Below are positions 1-11,710 of a DNA stretch of 64,000 nt, one piece after another. The position numbers were made by a program, and so were the translations under genes. Every line of letters begins with the position of its first letter. Position 1 is the first letter of the stretch. The stretch covers positions 1-64,000 of the forward strand of contig JASAND010020129.1 in assembly GCA_030248195.1 (NCBI GenBank). Reading direction: 5' to 3'. This stretch comes from Trissonchulus latispiculum. Its lineage: Eukaryota > Nematoda > Enoplea > Enoplida > Ironidae. The notes beneath the pieces are model-generated. The model worked only from the letters and a program-made list of their open reading frames with translations. It did not search any database and was not told the origin of the DNA.

Positions 1-302
1 TTCAGCAGCCAGCTCACCCCCTCCCAAATTTCGCTCTTGCACATATCAGGTAACAAAGTCCTAACTTTATTATTAAAAATATAGCAACAACTTTTAGCTC
101 TGAAAAATAAACTGTATATAATACGTTTACATTCGAATAATTAATAAACATCAATTTCATCTGTTCCTCCATACGACAGTTTCTCTTCGCCGTTTCCGTC
201 GTTCAGGTCTACCCTAGCCCTGCCTGGAGCCAATCAGCAAAACGTTAACAACCACGTAGAGGCTCTGTTTCCGTTTTCTGCTTCTCCGTTGCTGCGTTGA
301 AG
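1..302. other. Left edge, presumed ZP-gene intron or flank
   Basis: No gene can be supported here. Bases 1-50 end in a sequence that could be an exon end (…CAG|GTAACA) in a phase compatible with the first recognised ZP exon at 1273, but the encoded residues do not convincingly resemble a ZP domain, so no exon is called. The rest is AT-rich and ends in the 7-bp target duplication GTTGAAG at 296-302 of the next element. Confidence 0.4.
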
Positions 303-930
303 CAAGAGTAGATGATAGGAAGAGTATGACACGGGACTCTTCCTAGTGTAATTGGACTGTCAGATGCTCGGCACATTAAGGCCGAAATCTCGGTGTGGGG
401 GGTCACGGTTAACACAGTTAACCATGTGTTTATATGCGTTTGCTCTAAACTGAGTCTGATTGGCTAATCCCCTACCTTATGTCCAAATTACGGTGACCCC
501 CCGAGACCTCGGGGGGGGGGGCTCAGCTTAACGTTGTTAAGCGTGTGTTTATATGTGTTTGAACTGAAATGCATTTGATTGGCTGCTTAGCTGCTGCTAT
601 TGAAATGCACTGGTGAGAGCTACGATGATAGCTAAGTAACCAATCAAATGCATTTCAGTTCAAACGCATATAAACACACGCTTAACAACGTTAAGCTGAG
701 CCCCCCCCCCCCCGAGATCTCGGGGGGGTCACCTTATACACGTAATTTGGACATAAGGTAGGGGATTAGCCAATCAGATTCATTTTAGTTCAAACGCATA
801 TAAACACATGGTTAACTGTGTTAACCGTGACCCCCCCCCCCGAGATTTCGGCCTTAATGTTCCGAGCATATGACAGGCCAATTACACAAGCAAGGGTACG
901 GTGTCGTACTCTTGCTATTATTAACTCTTG
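303..930. mobile_element. Foldback element with CAAGAGT ends, copy 1
   Basis: The element is almost wholly one inverted repeat with its centre near 612. The ends read CAAGAGT and ACTCTTG. It is flanked by an exact 7-bp duplication, GTTGAAG, at 296-302 and 931-937. Each arm contains runs of G or C next to a GAGATCTCGG-like palindrome. There is no protein-coding capacity (an open frame at 818-1030 is just the arm), so it is non-autonomous. It lies in what should be an intron of the ZP gene. The superfamily is unassigned; 7-bp duplications are not typical of hAT (8), piggyBac (TTAA) or Tc1 (TA). Confidence 0.85.
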
Positions 931-1272
931 GTTGAAGCATGAACCGGGGAAACCGAGAAGTTTTACGTTTATCCGTCGGTCCGGTTCTCTATTTCTCCGT
1001 TACAACATGAACCGGCCTTTAAGAAAATAGAGGACAGAGATAACAAGCTGCCAACGAATAAAACGAAATTACTATTGGTTTTTTCAAGAAGCAATACACA
1101 ATATATGCCTTAGCAAACACCAAGCTTAAGCGTCCGTGTTAGGCTGAAACCTCACCGATATGGTTCAATTTGGTGCGATGGTGCGTTAGCATTAGATATT
1201 ACACATAGTCAATATTAATTTGCACGCCTACGAAATACGTACCTTGCTTTTTTGTAAAGCTACTATTTCTAG

Positions 1273-3862
1273 CCAACTTTGGCATGCTTGTGAAAAACTG
1301 TTTTGTCAACGACGGACAAGGTAGCTCTGTACGCGTCCTGGACTCAAGAGGGTAAGTAAAGTAGTACGTATTATACACTATAGTTTACTTAAACGTTTCT
1401 ATAATAGAATCATAGTCTACTAAACTTTTATACCTATATCCTTAAAAGCTTTAAAATCTAAACTTCCCACAGACTCTACTACTTTCCGATTAGTATCATT
1501 GACAAGGCGGTCAACCCAAGTAAAAAGCAGAGGCTGAATTTATTTCATATTTTATCCGACCAATAGTTGTTATTGTTGTTGTTGTTATTGTTGTTAACTT
1601 TTGTAGCTGTCCTGTATTCACGCCAGTTATCCAAGGAAATTTAAACTACAATCAGGGTTTAAATTTGGCATATGTTGAGGTCTGGGCTTATAAGTTTCCG
1701 GATCGAGCAAATCTCTACTTTCAATGTCAAATCCAAGTCTGCAGCATTCGTGAAAATGAATGTGTTGGAATCACGGTATGAATGAAATAAATCAAGAGTA
1801 CAAGATAGAACAGTCTTGGTAAAATCAATTAAATTATATATCATGACAATTCAATAGTTTCCGCTTAATCGACGCATCACCTACGTATATATACGTACAT
1901 CGCATAAATAGGAAGCAGACATCTTATTTGTATTTTGTACGGTAGATGCTCATCGACATCTTTGCAAAATGGATATTCCGTTCAAAAAACAACGCTTTCA
2001 TTAACAAATTCGTTTCCTGATCTCATCTAACCAATAAGCCTTAACACGCATCAATATATACATTATTAAATCGATAAGAATGAAGTAAATGAGTTGCTTA
2101 TTGGCAGATAAGGCAAAATTTCCACATTGCTAAAAACATGCAGACAGCTAATTATCCGTTTGACTATGACAATGTCTTTAATATTTATAGCCTCCTAACT
2201 GTCCTGCAACTCCACAGCCCGGACCTCTGGGCACCAACGACGGTTTCATCCGAACTGGAGAACCTCAGCCTGACATCTACGTTCCTTATCCAGGCTATCC
2301 CAGTCCCGGCTCTTCTCAAGGAGTGATTGGAGGTCAGCCCATAATACCTTCCAGCCAGGGGGGTTATCAGCAGGGCTCTCAAGGAGTCGTCAGTGGTGGG
2401 ACAGGCTACTCGGCCGGTGTCTATTCTGGATCCTCTCAGCAAGGTGGCTATTCCGGTTCCTCTCAAGGGGTATTTCAAGGAACTGGCGTCTATCGCCCCC
2501 AACCTGGGTCCAGTCAAGGTGTCGGTGGGTTCCCTAGCGTTCAGCCCTATGCATCCTATGGACCTAGCAGTGGTTTTGTGCAAACGCCAGGCGTCTACAC
2601 TGGCTACGGCAGCGGAGGAGTTGGTGTTGGCGTTGGTGGAGGTGGAGGCGGGATACCCTATCAGGAAAGAAATATTCAGAAGGAACAGGACGGGATCCCA
2701 GTCGAAGCGGAGGAGCAGCTCACTGGCCAGCGTCTGCCAACTTTTCGGGGAACGGTTCAGCAGGTTCAGATCGAAGACCCGGATTCACTTCGCCGACCTC
2801 TAATCGAAGCACCGCCACCGAATCAGGCCGACTTTGCCCCGATTGAAAACCGAACCGGGTTCGATAAAACCTCGACCAGACAGCGACCAATTGAAAGTCC
2901 CAGTTCCAGTATTAAACGACCAATATTCAGCAGTCGAAGTGCCAAGCCAGAGCCGCCAGAGATATTTCCGGGACTGGAGAATGCTCCATTCCTGCCTGGA
3001 CGGCCGATCACGGCAACTATCGAAGAAAAGCCTATCGTACCTAGAAACCTGACAAGAGTCAGTTTCATCAATCAAGGAACGGCCTCGGAAAATTACAGTG
3101 TCTACGGCAGACAATCAGCTGAGTTTGGAGCAAGATCAAGACAGTCCAGAGCCCAAATAGTACCACCGACACCGAAGCCAAACAGCACCACCACTGCTTC
3201 TACTACTACCACTACTACTACTGACTCCAGTACTACTGCTGGCACGGACGACGACGCCAACGAGAACATCGTTGACGTTACGTCTGAAACAGTGCTCATC
3301 GTTGATATTGAAGATCCGCCTGAGCTGAAAAATGAAGCTGGAAGTAAGTGCTAGGAAATGCCTACCTATGTAGGTAAACTTGTTCAGTTCGATGTATATA
3401 ATGTTCAGCTTAGCCTAATTATTTCTGATAAAGCCACAGGACTACAAAGGCCTTGAAAAACAGTAAGAAATCTCAGACAAAAGCTTTAAAGCTGTTTCAC
3501 ATAAGGAAACGTTTGCTCTGCGAAACACTACTGCTGCAGTATCTACTACTGCTATTCTAACAAATAACAAATCTAAACAAATCTCTTCTACATTTTTAGA
3601 TTCTCCCCTCGATACCATCTTCATCCCGGAATCAGAAAATAATTTAGTCTGCATGAATCAGATTGCCCTGGGATTTCTCATGACCTGTTTGGTGGTGATG
3701 GTCACCGTGATCATTGTTCTCTGCGTTCACATTTGCTTACGAACTCAACGGAAGAATAGAAAACCACAGATCAGCTATCCTCAAACTTTTTCGGAAGATC
3801 AAGCATCGGTGACCTCCAGCAGGTCACGTGTTTCCGCCTGGTTTGACAGGTTCTGTAAATAA
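1273..3862 (+). CDS. ZP-domain transmembrane protein, 3' part of gene (partial at 5' end)
   Basis: Four exons are resolved: 1273-1351, 1607-1775, 2191-3343 and 3600-3862. All junctions are GT-AG and the phases agree throughout. The first two encode the C-terminal half of a zona pellucida domain: FGMLVKNCFVNDG, then VLDSRGCP across the splice, then AYKFPD, YFQCQIQVC and ECVGIT, continuing into PPNCP at the start of exon 2191. These match the ZP-C cysteine pattern. The 384-codon third exon is a Gly/Ser/Tyr/Gln-rich linker followed by acidic, proline-rich and Thr-rich (about residues 280-300 of the exon) stretches. An RSRQSR stretch near 3136-3153 could be a proprotein cleavage site. The last exon encodes one hydrophobic membrane segment (about 3655-3738) and a short basic cytoplasmic tail. 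Family knowledge: such proteins polymerise in apical extracellular matrix or cuticle. The ZP-N half and signal peptide are missing, so they are upstream of the window or unrecognised. The third exon was set by the acceptor at 2181-2190 rather than by a start codon. Confidence 0.85.
1352..1606 (+). other. ZP-gene intron with short GTT repeat
   Basis: The intron begins GTAAGT and ends TTTTGTAG. It carries a short GTT/ATT-rich microsatellite at about 1566-1596. Nothing else is recognised. Confidence 0.6.
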
Positions 3863-3863
3863 A
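3858..3863 (+). terminator. Poly(A) signal AATAAA overlapping the ZP stop codon
   Basis: The last codons run TGT AAA TAA followed by A, so AATAAA spans the TAA stop at 3860-3862. If used, the 3' UTR would be only about 10-30 bases. The intergenic gap to the convergent TYW5 gene is 680 bp. Confidence 0.55.
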
Positions 3864-3931
3864 CCTTTGCAAATCACTACTCCTCTTTTTAACACTGTTC
3901 TTTATGATAAGCATCCGATTGACGAATCTAA

Positions 3932-4056
3932 GGGCCTTTTCGCGAATGGGTAGAGTAGAGTTAAAATTAACTCTATCCATTCGCGAAAAGGGTATAGTTA
4001 ATTTTAACTCTACTCTACTCTACTCTACTCCACTCTACCCATTCGCGAAAAGGCCC
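3932..4056. mobile_element. Harbinger-like MITE with TAA duplication
   Basis: This is a 125-bp element whose ends are inverted copies of GGGCCTTTTCGCGAATGG, flanked by TAA at 3929-3931 and 4057-4059. The interior is an imperfect palindrome with a CTCTA short tandem repeat on the right. A 3-bp TAA/TTA duplication is characteristic of PIF/Harbinger (Tourist-like) MITEs. It sits between two convergent genes and has no coding capacity. Confidence 0.7.
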
Positions 4057-4537
4057 TAACTGAACTTTTCCCTATTCTAAAACATCCATACCTACCATAT
4101 CTAACTTAGCTTCTTCTAAATTTACCAAGCCTTTATCCTTCAACACCAATCGAATGCTTATGGGAGCTTCTTTTTGTTGCAATATTTTGACTGCCCTTAT
4201 ACTATACTTAGCTATTAATATTTTCATTTTCATCTAACACATTTTTCTAAAATTGGTTTCATTGTGGCTGTTAATAGGTTTATTAAACAGTAATGAACGG
4301 TGTAAGCTTAACTACAAGAAGCAAACGTGTTACAATTTTCTATTTTTTGGTTGCTGCTGCATGAAATATCAGTTGTTCTGTGACCTTTATACAATGTTGT
4401 TTACCAATAAATAATGACTACAAACTTAAAAAATAAGTAATAACTAAAAGAAAACAGCCTATATATTATATATATTTCTATTTTCAATGACAACGCCACA
4501 ATATTTTCAATGACACCGTCACAATCAGCCAACAATA

Positions 4538-4543
4538 TTTAAT
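4538..4543 (-). terminator. ATTAAA poly(A) signal abutting the TYW5 stop
   Basis: On the minus strand the stop TAA (4545-4543) is followed by TTAAA, so the variant poly(A) signal ATTAAA starts inside the stop codon. A normal AATAAA (minus strand) is not seen until about 260 bases further. Confidence 0.4.
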
Positions 4544-7500
4544 TAATATTTCAAACACTTCTCCTTCAATCCTTCAATAATGCGTCTAGCATAAAAATCA
4601 CGATAATCAACAGGTAATTCCGACAAATTTTTAATCATTTTATCAAGTCCTTGAAAAGCTTTCACGGCTGGAATCAAGTCTTTATTGCCATAAAGATCCT
4701 TGGAATCATAGAAGCAGGAGTCTAGATTACGCCAAAATGCATTGACTCCTATGCAGTATGATAGGGCAACAGTACTGTGAAACCAAAGTGCTAATAAGAA
4801 ATAAAAATACATATAAAACAAAAATTTATCTGCACTAAGACTTGACTTCGGAGTAGGCTACCTCAAAATTTCTACAGATTTGACAACGGTGGCTAGTTTT
4901 ATACCATACAATGCTCCTATAAACGTTAGAGTTTAAGAAGTCAAACCAGTATAGCGTCCTCATGAACTTGTACAAGTTGATGTTACCGGAACATAGAATG
5001 CATAAATACTTTGCTTCACCCTGGTCTTGTGTTACTGTCCCAGCGCTCTTAGATTTTGTAGAGTTAGTCTTCACATACAGTGCTCTCTTATCCGGTAAAC
5101 ACTCCTAAAATCAGCTACATGCCAAACCAAGCTTATGCCAAACGGACCATGAGTTTTTTGGAATTTTTGATTTTATCATTGTAATCCAAAAAGGCGCACA
5201 AATCCCGAAAAACCCATAGGCAATTTTTGGAAACAAGCTCAAAGTTTTGATAACTTCGATAAATTGCTGTGCACAGCACGGCCAAATAGTGTCAATTTTA
5301 CGCCGATCTATCCAAAGAACATAGGGATTCTGAACCAGAACAGCAATTTAATCGTACACTGCTTTCTTCATAAATTGAGTTTGCAAGCGCCATGACAAAG
5401 GTAGAGGTAACCCCAAACGTAGTCTCCTACGCTTGTCATTTTTCAGGGTCTATGGTGCGGGTGCTCATCCCCGGATACAAGCCCTTGAGCAAAGAGTGTC
5501 ACCTCGAATGCCCACAACCGTAGAGGAGGGGCCAGCTCCCCAAGGCAGATGTCCTACGCAGCATCCTATTACCTTCCCACATAATCCTATTACCATCCTA
5601 TTACCTTCCCACATAAGTGGTGCCCAATTACCGACCAATTAAGGATGGATAGCTGGGTTGGCTAAAACTCACCGCGAATAGATACAGGCTTACAGTAGTC
5701 CCTTGCTCAAGAGATTTGAGGAAGCTTTGTGGCTGATGGGACTCGAACCACCCACTATCGAATCAGTGTCGGCAGAGAGTAGGCATGTTCACGTGTAGTC
5801 GGTATCCAGTTAAAACCGAAAAAACCGGATAGATATAACTGTATTTGGGAGTTTCCAATTCACCCTCCAACACCCAAAACTTTTAAAACTTGACCAATCG
5901 AGCTAAAATTTGGCATGGTTATGTTTTCAATCATCTTGAGCTCAAATATCGTAAAGATTTTGATTTCGATGTTTCCATATGGGGTTTTCGGGGACGCAGA
6001 ACACAATCAGAAGACCGTTTTTCGATTTGTTTTTTCTAAGTGCTAGCTGCAATTTTCACGTAGTTGTGTATAATGATGAGACGCAAAATGTAGGGCACTG
6101 GCTTGACTTGATTCAGCTCACAGCTTTCGCAAGCCTGGATTAAACCCTCGAAAAGTGTTAAAACTACCTATTTTTGGTGTTTAAAGAGGAATAACTTTCG
6201 CAGACAGCATTTTTGAGCGATGACCCAATTATAACTTCACTCAGCGTGATGAGAGCTTTCAAATGAGCCCAAGTTTGTAGCGATCGGAACAATTTTAATT
6301 TTTCGGGATATGGGCCCGCTGGAACCACGTGCCGCCCCAAATCCAATTAATTTATACATATTCGTGTTCTCCTGAACGATACCTTTAATTTGATACCAAA
6401 CTCGACTACTTTTCGCTTACTATTTCATTTCCTACCGTTTTTAAAATTCATAAAATTTTAAATTTTAAAATTTTAAAATTTTTTTAAATTTTTGAAATCT
6501 CTGATTTCTGAGCTTTTAGAAAATATATACATTGTCATACCTAACTTGAAACATAAACTCTCCACAAAATTCTCTCTTTCGGTCCAGTTTACGTTTGCTA
6601 GACTTTAGTGTACTCTGCGAAAACTACGAACAGCTCGTCCATTTCTATAAAATCAAATCATACAATATTGCGTCTGTTCATTTCATGATTTGTGGGTTTG
6701 TGGTATAATTACAATAAGATTTTTAAGAAATTTAACATTCTTGAGAACAGAAATTTTAAAAATATTTTAAAATCGTGTTGAACGCTGATTTTCTGATCCC
6801 AGGCAGTAAAATTTGCATTAAATTCAACCCCATGGCTAAACATTAGCATTTTCAAAAATCAGTCTTAAACGTCTTCATTCCAAATTCAGATGACGTCTGT
6901 CTCACCGAAAAATATTTCATTAATACTTATATATCGAACAGTAGCTAAAGCAAAAGCATTCTAAAGCGAAAACTGTAAAGATATTTTACGATTTTATTAT
7001 TGAATTCTATAGTAGCTTGACCGAGAGTTCCATTGTCACCGTTCCGCAAAAATTTGTTAATGGAACCAAGAGTACATAATACATAAAAGTATGGCAAGCG
7101 TCATATGCTATGCATTACAAGCCTGCTACATCCTCTGCACGCTATCGGCTGACCCCCTACCTAAATCAGCTCCCACCCTTGACTCCGCCCCTATCTATGT
7201 ACGTGGTCCAAACGGGGGATCGGGGTCAGTGTTACTATACTTACATGCTAAACTTGACGGGGGCCCAATTTGTGCAGCAGGTATTCGCTTGTATGATTTA
7301 CACATCAGTGCACAAAATATACAAACACAAGTCCAATCCCCCGTTCGGACCCAATACATGTACAGGGGCGGGGTGAGGGAGGTCTGATTTATGTAGGGGG
7401 TCAGCCGATGGCGTGCAGAGGATGTAACAGGCTGATAATACATAGCGTATGACGCTTGTCATACTCTTGTGTATTATGTACTCTTGATGGAACCAAATAC

Positions 7501-10500
7501 TTAATACTTTTTGCCTTTAGTCACTAGAGGGTTGCCAATTTAAATCTAAAGAAGAATTAAGTTGCAATATGCAATAAATTTGATTTAGTTTAATAGCAAA
7601 CGTAAAACAACGTTTAAAATTCCAATTTTGTTTTCGTGTACCCGAAAACTGCTCGGGTACTCGGGTACCCGAAGTCGGGTATCCGGGTAGCGTTGCAATT
7701 ACCCGACATAGGGCTTCGGGTTCCCGGGTCCAATTTTTTGGACCCGTGCCCATGCCTAGCAGAGAGCACTGAAAAATTCGAAAAAGCGCTCACCAACAGA
7801 AAAACCGTCCATGGGCATTTTATTGGGTGGACCACTATTTGGCATAATATATACGGCACAACTTCTTTGTGCGATTAAAATGCCAGAAGTTGGCCTTCAT
7901 AGCAAAGCTAAGGAACTCCACTCCGGCTATGCGACTCAAACTTTCGTCAGCTAATGCTCATAAGTATATATGCCACAACCAGATTCTGTAAAAATTAATC
8001 CTTGCGTTTGCAATGCAAGAAAACGATGGAAAAAAGAAAAAGGAATTGCAAGAATGCGTTGATTAGATTCTCAGGATCAGGACCAGCACTTCAAAGAACA
8101 TCCATCAACAACTTTTGGGCAAAATCGGAAACAAACGTATTGAACCCATTTTAGCTGCATATACAGATATCTCTCAGGCCTTAAGATTAAGGTTATTTCC
8201 GTTACCACATTAGCACCTTACACTAGTACATTAGCTGAATAGCCAACATTCTGGAAACTTTGCAAAACTAGCCCAATTAAAGCTTAATAATCGATCAAAC
8301 ACATGAGCAAGCCTATTTCATTAGATCAAAAACAGTGGAAGGTGCCTTCTTGAATTTATGAACATTTTCATTCAAACTTAACCTGTTATTGCTAAAGAAG
8401 GTGACGACAAAAGTCTGGTCATTGCAAAAACATAGGCTCGGCAACAACCAACATGTGCGGTAAAAAATAGGTGAAACTTAATGTTTATTTTTATTGTTTG
8501 TGCAGCTGAAAGCTGAAAGCTGAGCCACCACAGCTGAAATTTATTTTTAAAACCCCAATTAGCAACAAAAGTTCTATTTTGGCGGCATGCCAAAACCTGT
8601 GCATGTGAGAGATATAGATTGCCTGCTCCCAACTAATAAGTTTTATCGTGATATTTGCTTAGGCAAAAAGTAATCTTTCCGAGGATGTCGTCGTCGTGAA
8701 AGACCATTTGCAGCTCTATCCCCTTAACTTGCGAAAACTGTTCACTACAAAAACTTATCTGAAGAATTTATTTTACACCACATCCTTGTGTTTAATCTAC
8801 AAGTCCTATCTAATGCCAAAATTACCTGGAATGAATAGAATATCTCCGACTTCTAATATGCCTTCATAGCAGGTTGAATTGCGAAAAAGTGGATATGTAT
8901 CTAGATCAGGATGATCAATGTTATTGACTAATGATTTATCACCTAAAATAGTGAACGTAAACAAACACCGTATAAACAGCACATAGGAATAATAATTAAA
9001 AGAACGAAGGCACAAACCGGCGCATCAATTAAACAAAGCAAAAAGTCTACTACACCAAAGTTTTTCATAAAGCAATTGGAAAAGCCTTGAATGAAGCCAC
9101 CACATGAGAAAGGCTCACGGAGGCAAAGAGAGGCAAGGTCACTACCAATTAAATTTGGGTCAAATCGGTTGCTTACTGCGGATTAGGTCTCAAAAGAAAA
9201 TGTCAATTTCCATAATTTGGGGGTGGTATGCATGCCAAATGTCGTGCTGCACCTGCATGTACTCAGTCAAATTTGCTGTACCCAACAATAGTCCTAAGAT
9301 TCCTTTTTTATTCAGAAAAAAATTTAAGACATTAGCTCGAAGCAATATTGAGAAAAGTCAAAAAATTTGACCACCCCATGCATGAAAATGCCGTAGGTCA
9401 ACAACTTTGTGAGGCTTCTGTGAAAGCTGCAAAAAACGAAAAGCATCGAAACTTTTATTTTGAAGAACCCCAGTTACAAAAATGTGACAAAATATAAGTG
9501 CAATCGGAAAAATTTTTGTCACTAGTGTATTTCGTATACTCCCTTATTGGAGCGAATTTTTAAACTGGAATATACCTGTAGCGCCGATAAAATTTTCCGG
9601 AGTGACAACAATTTCGAGGAAATTCCCCCATCTCTTGCTAACTACGCATCAGGTTAAAATCCTTTATGTTCGTTTTGAACACTCTTATAAATAGGATAAC
9701 CCGCAAAAGCAACAAGCTTCAACAGCTGGAAACCGTTACAGCAGAAGTGGAAACAGCTGTAACTTAGTTGTCGCATACAGACATGTGCAGGAGGGGAAGT
9801 TCTGGGAGGGTGTGCCGGCGGCCAGGCCGCCGGAAAATCGGATTTCTCAGGTTTTTGCCCAAAAAACCGGAAAAATCCGGATTCTGGGGGGGAGGGGGTA
9901 AGAAACGGACCCCACTGGGGGATGAGGTCCAGGTCTGGGAGGAACCCTCCCCAAACCCCCTCCAAGCACATGTATGGTCGCATACCTTTAAGATACAAAT
10001 TCGAAACATCCTTCGGACTGAACAGCAGCACTCTTTTCCGGCCTACTATTTGAAGCAAAATATTATCCATCACCTATAGCAACATACTTTACATAAATGC
10101 AAACAAATATACAATATATGCTTAAATACGAACATTACACACTTTACTATAAACAAACAAACAACATAATTTATTCTGAAGACAGACAACCATTACAATA
10201 AGCTTTCAACAATTTTTCAATGTATCTATGCCATGGCCAATTTCTTCGATATCATAGCAGTAATCGGTCAAATACATGCTACACATATTTTCCAAATCAT
10301 GAGCAAGAGTATAGCAATATAAATTTTTTGTTTTAACACCAACTATATATTCAATGCCCCTTACATCATAGTGAGTCCACATATGCATATTGGGTGATGC
10401 AATTCTTAGCACAGTCGAAAACAGCCGTTCCGAGTGCAACCATAGCGGCAGGCTAATATCAGGCCACAATCCAGGAAAATCGATCTCAATATTGGCAACA

Positions 10501-11698
10501 TCTTTGCGCTGTTCATCTCCAACTGATCGAAGATAGAGCCATTCGGACACCTTTTCACTGTCCGGCTCAGCAGACATTGAAGGGTGACGTATAAGATCTC
10601 TGAATGGTATATTTCTAAACAGAAAATTGACATCAAGGCTTCGACTTCCAATACAGGCTAACATAATGAAGAACAATTATTAGAAATATTCATACAGCTT
10701 GGGTCACCAAGCTATACTACATCACTAAAACACACAATTTCTTTAAAGGAAAAACGTCAATTTCCAGGGAGCGAATATCAACATCAAACGAAACACAAGC
10801 GATACTTGTGTTATATGAATAAGCAAACAGAACGAAACGGGTATTAACTTTACGTACTTATAACAGAAGTTCTTCCTTAGAAAGCTCATTGTTGGAGTCG
10901 AGGCACAGTGAACTGTGACAATCTTATCACCAACTTGTTTCTCCAAATATTCCGCATCAGACCATTTTGAAGTACAGGCACCCAGATCCGCACGGCGAAT
11001 GATCATAGGATAACGCTAAAGGGAAAGTTTAATGTGTCAGTCAATGTCAAGTAGATTTGAATTTTAAATTAAATGTCAATTTGTCAATTTTAAATGTCAG
11101 TAGTCTTTAAAATATAAATTAATGGTGTGTTTCTGTAAATTTAACCTCAATTGCTCCCAGAAGTTCCAAGCAATGTAGGATTACTAGGATGAATTGGAGC
11201 TATTTTCACCAAGATTGGATGGGATAGAAAGAAAAATCACAAGTTGGATGGGACGGAATGACCTTGTGTCCTTTTGGGTTATTTAATCTGACTGCTGCAT
11301 CTGCTAAGTATCAATCCTGTCGAAGCTGACCCCCGTATATTGCCAGTCATCAAGAACAGAGAGGCAGGCTTTGTAACAAAATCCTTCTCATCTCTGCCAA
11401 ATGGGATCAAACCTGATAAACCCCATTTTAGTTTTAGCAAGCCGCTTTGGCGTGGAAAATTCCGGGAACAGATGAAACTTCGTACACATACTAATATCGA
11501 TAGACTTGTAGAGGACTTGCCTGCCCATTGAGAATGTTCTCTGGCATACACTGTCATTCGAAGTTACTCATTTCCATTGTGGAATATACTACACCGGTTA
11601 AAAACTACATAGATACATACATGATCGTTAAAATATTCCACGCCTAACTGCAACTGTGACTCTGAATCCAAAACATCGATTGGCTTAAACGTACACAT
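4543..11698 (-). CDS. TYW5: tRNA wybutosine-synthesizing protein 5 (JmjC-type tRNA(Phe) yW hydroxylase)
   Basis: Six exons on the minus strand, in coding order: 11698-11621, 11015-10858, 10614-10365, 10073-9986, 8942-8826, 4790-4543. All are GT-AG and in phase, and encode about 312 aa, close to the ~315 aa of vertebrate TYW5. Family role: Fe(II)/2-oxoglutarate-dependent hydroxylation of wybutosine at position 37 of tRNA(Phe), giving hydroxywybutosine. Diagnostic blocks are DLGACTSKW (exon 2), YLRSVGDEQRKDVA and WTHYD (exon 3), GRKRVLLFSPKD and LYLKGDKS (exons 4-5), GDILFIP/ALWFH (exons 5-6) and ELPVDYRDFYARR near the end. The iron ligands fall at H160, D162 and H235 in this model, the positions I recall for the human enzyme, so the JmjC site looks intact. 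The Met at 11698 gives the expected N-terminal length. An acceptor-like TTTCAG lies 15 bases upstream of it, so a 5' UTR exon is likely. Intron 5 (4 kb) is full of repeats. Confidence 0.92.
4791..7066 (-). other. TYW5 intron 5, first half: repeats, no gene
   Basis: Non-coding. It includes a degenerate tRNA-like B box (minus strand, 5738-5749), a copy of the dispersed TCAGC/GAGAGCTTTC motif at 6233-6270, and an AT-rich low-complexity stretch at 6430-6500. An open frame at 4835-5074 with several cysteines resembles nothing I know and runs into the acceptor region, so it is not called. Confidence 0.5.
7067..7486. mobile_element. Foldback element with CAAGAGT ends, copy 2
   Basis: Terminal CAAGAGTACATAATACATAA and its inverse at the right end, flanked by the exact 7-bp duplication ATGGAAC at 7060-7066 and 7487-7493. 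The arms are near-complete inverted repeats meeting near 7275. They explain the overlapping mirror-image open frames here, which are not genes. Confidence 0.85.
7487..8825 (-). other. TYW5 intron 5, second half
   Basis: Contains a cluster of short CGGGTA/TACCCG repeats at about 7636-7750, related in style to the ACCGGGTCA cluster at 13450-13650. The remainder shows nothing recognisable. Confidence 0.5.
8943..9985 (-). other. TYW5 intron 4 with GC-rich palindromic repeat
   Basis: Bases ~9780-9975 are G/C-rich and open in both directions because of inverted symmetry. At 9815-9833 there is a perfect CCGGCGGCC-A-GGCCGCCGG hairpin, followed by AT-rich sequence and long G runs, the same layout as the G-rich elements further right. 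No duplication or end could be fixed. Confidence 0.5.
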
Positions 11699-11710
11699 CT
11701 TTTCACGATT

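Noticed and set aside
2393..3299. Several long frames overlapping the ZP linker exon in other frames and on the minus strand
   Set aside because: Shadows of the compositionally biased coding exon. Only the + frame joins the ZP-C and membrane exons in phase.
4835..5074. 79-codon Cys-containing frame next to the last TYW5 exon
   Set aside because: Cysteine spacing matches no zinc-binding family I know and the frame runs through the splice acceptor region.
5738..5749. Minus-strand GGTTCGAGTCCC resembling a tRNA B box
   Set aside because: The T-stem would have two mismatches, no A box or acceptor stem is found at proper distance. At most a decayed tRNA-derived SINE.
11279..11557. Open frames on both strands in TYW5 intron 1
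   Set aside because: No recognisable domain, lies between two well-supported exons. Overlapping openness on both strands suggests chance or old repeat.
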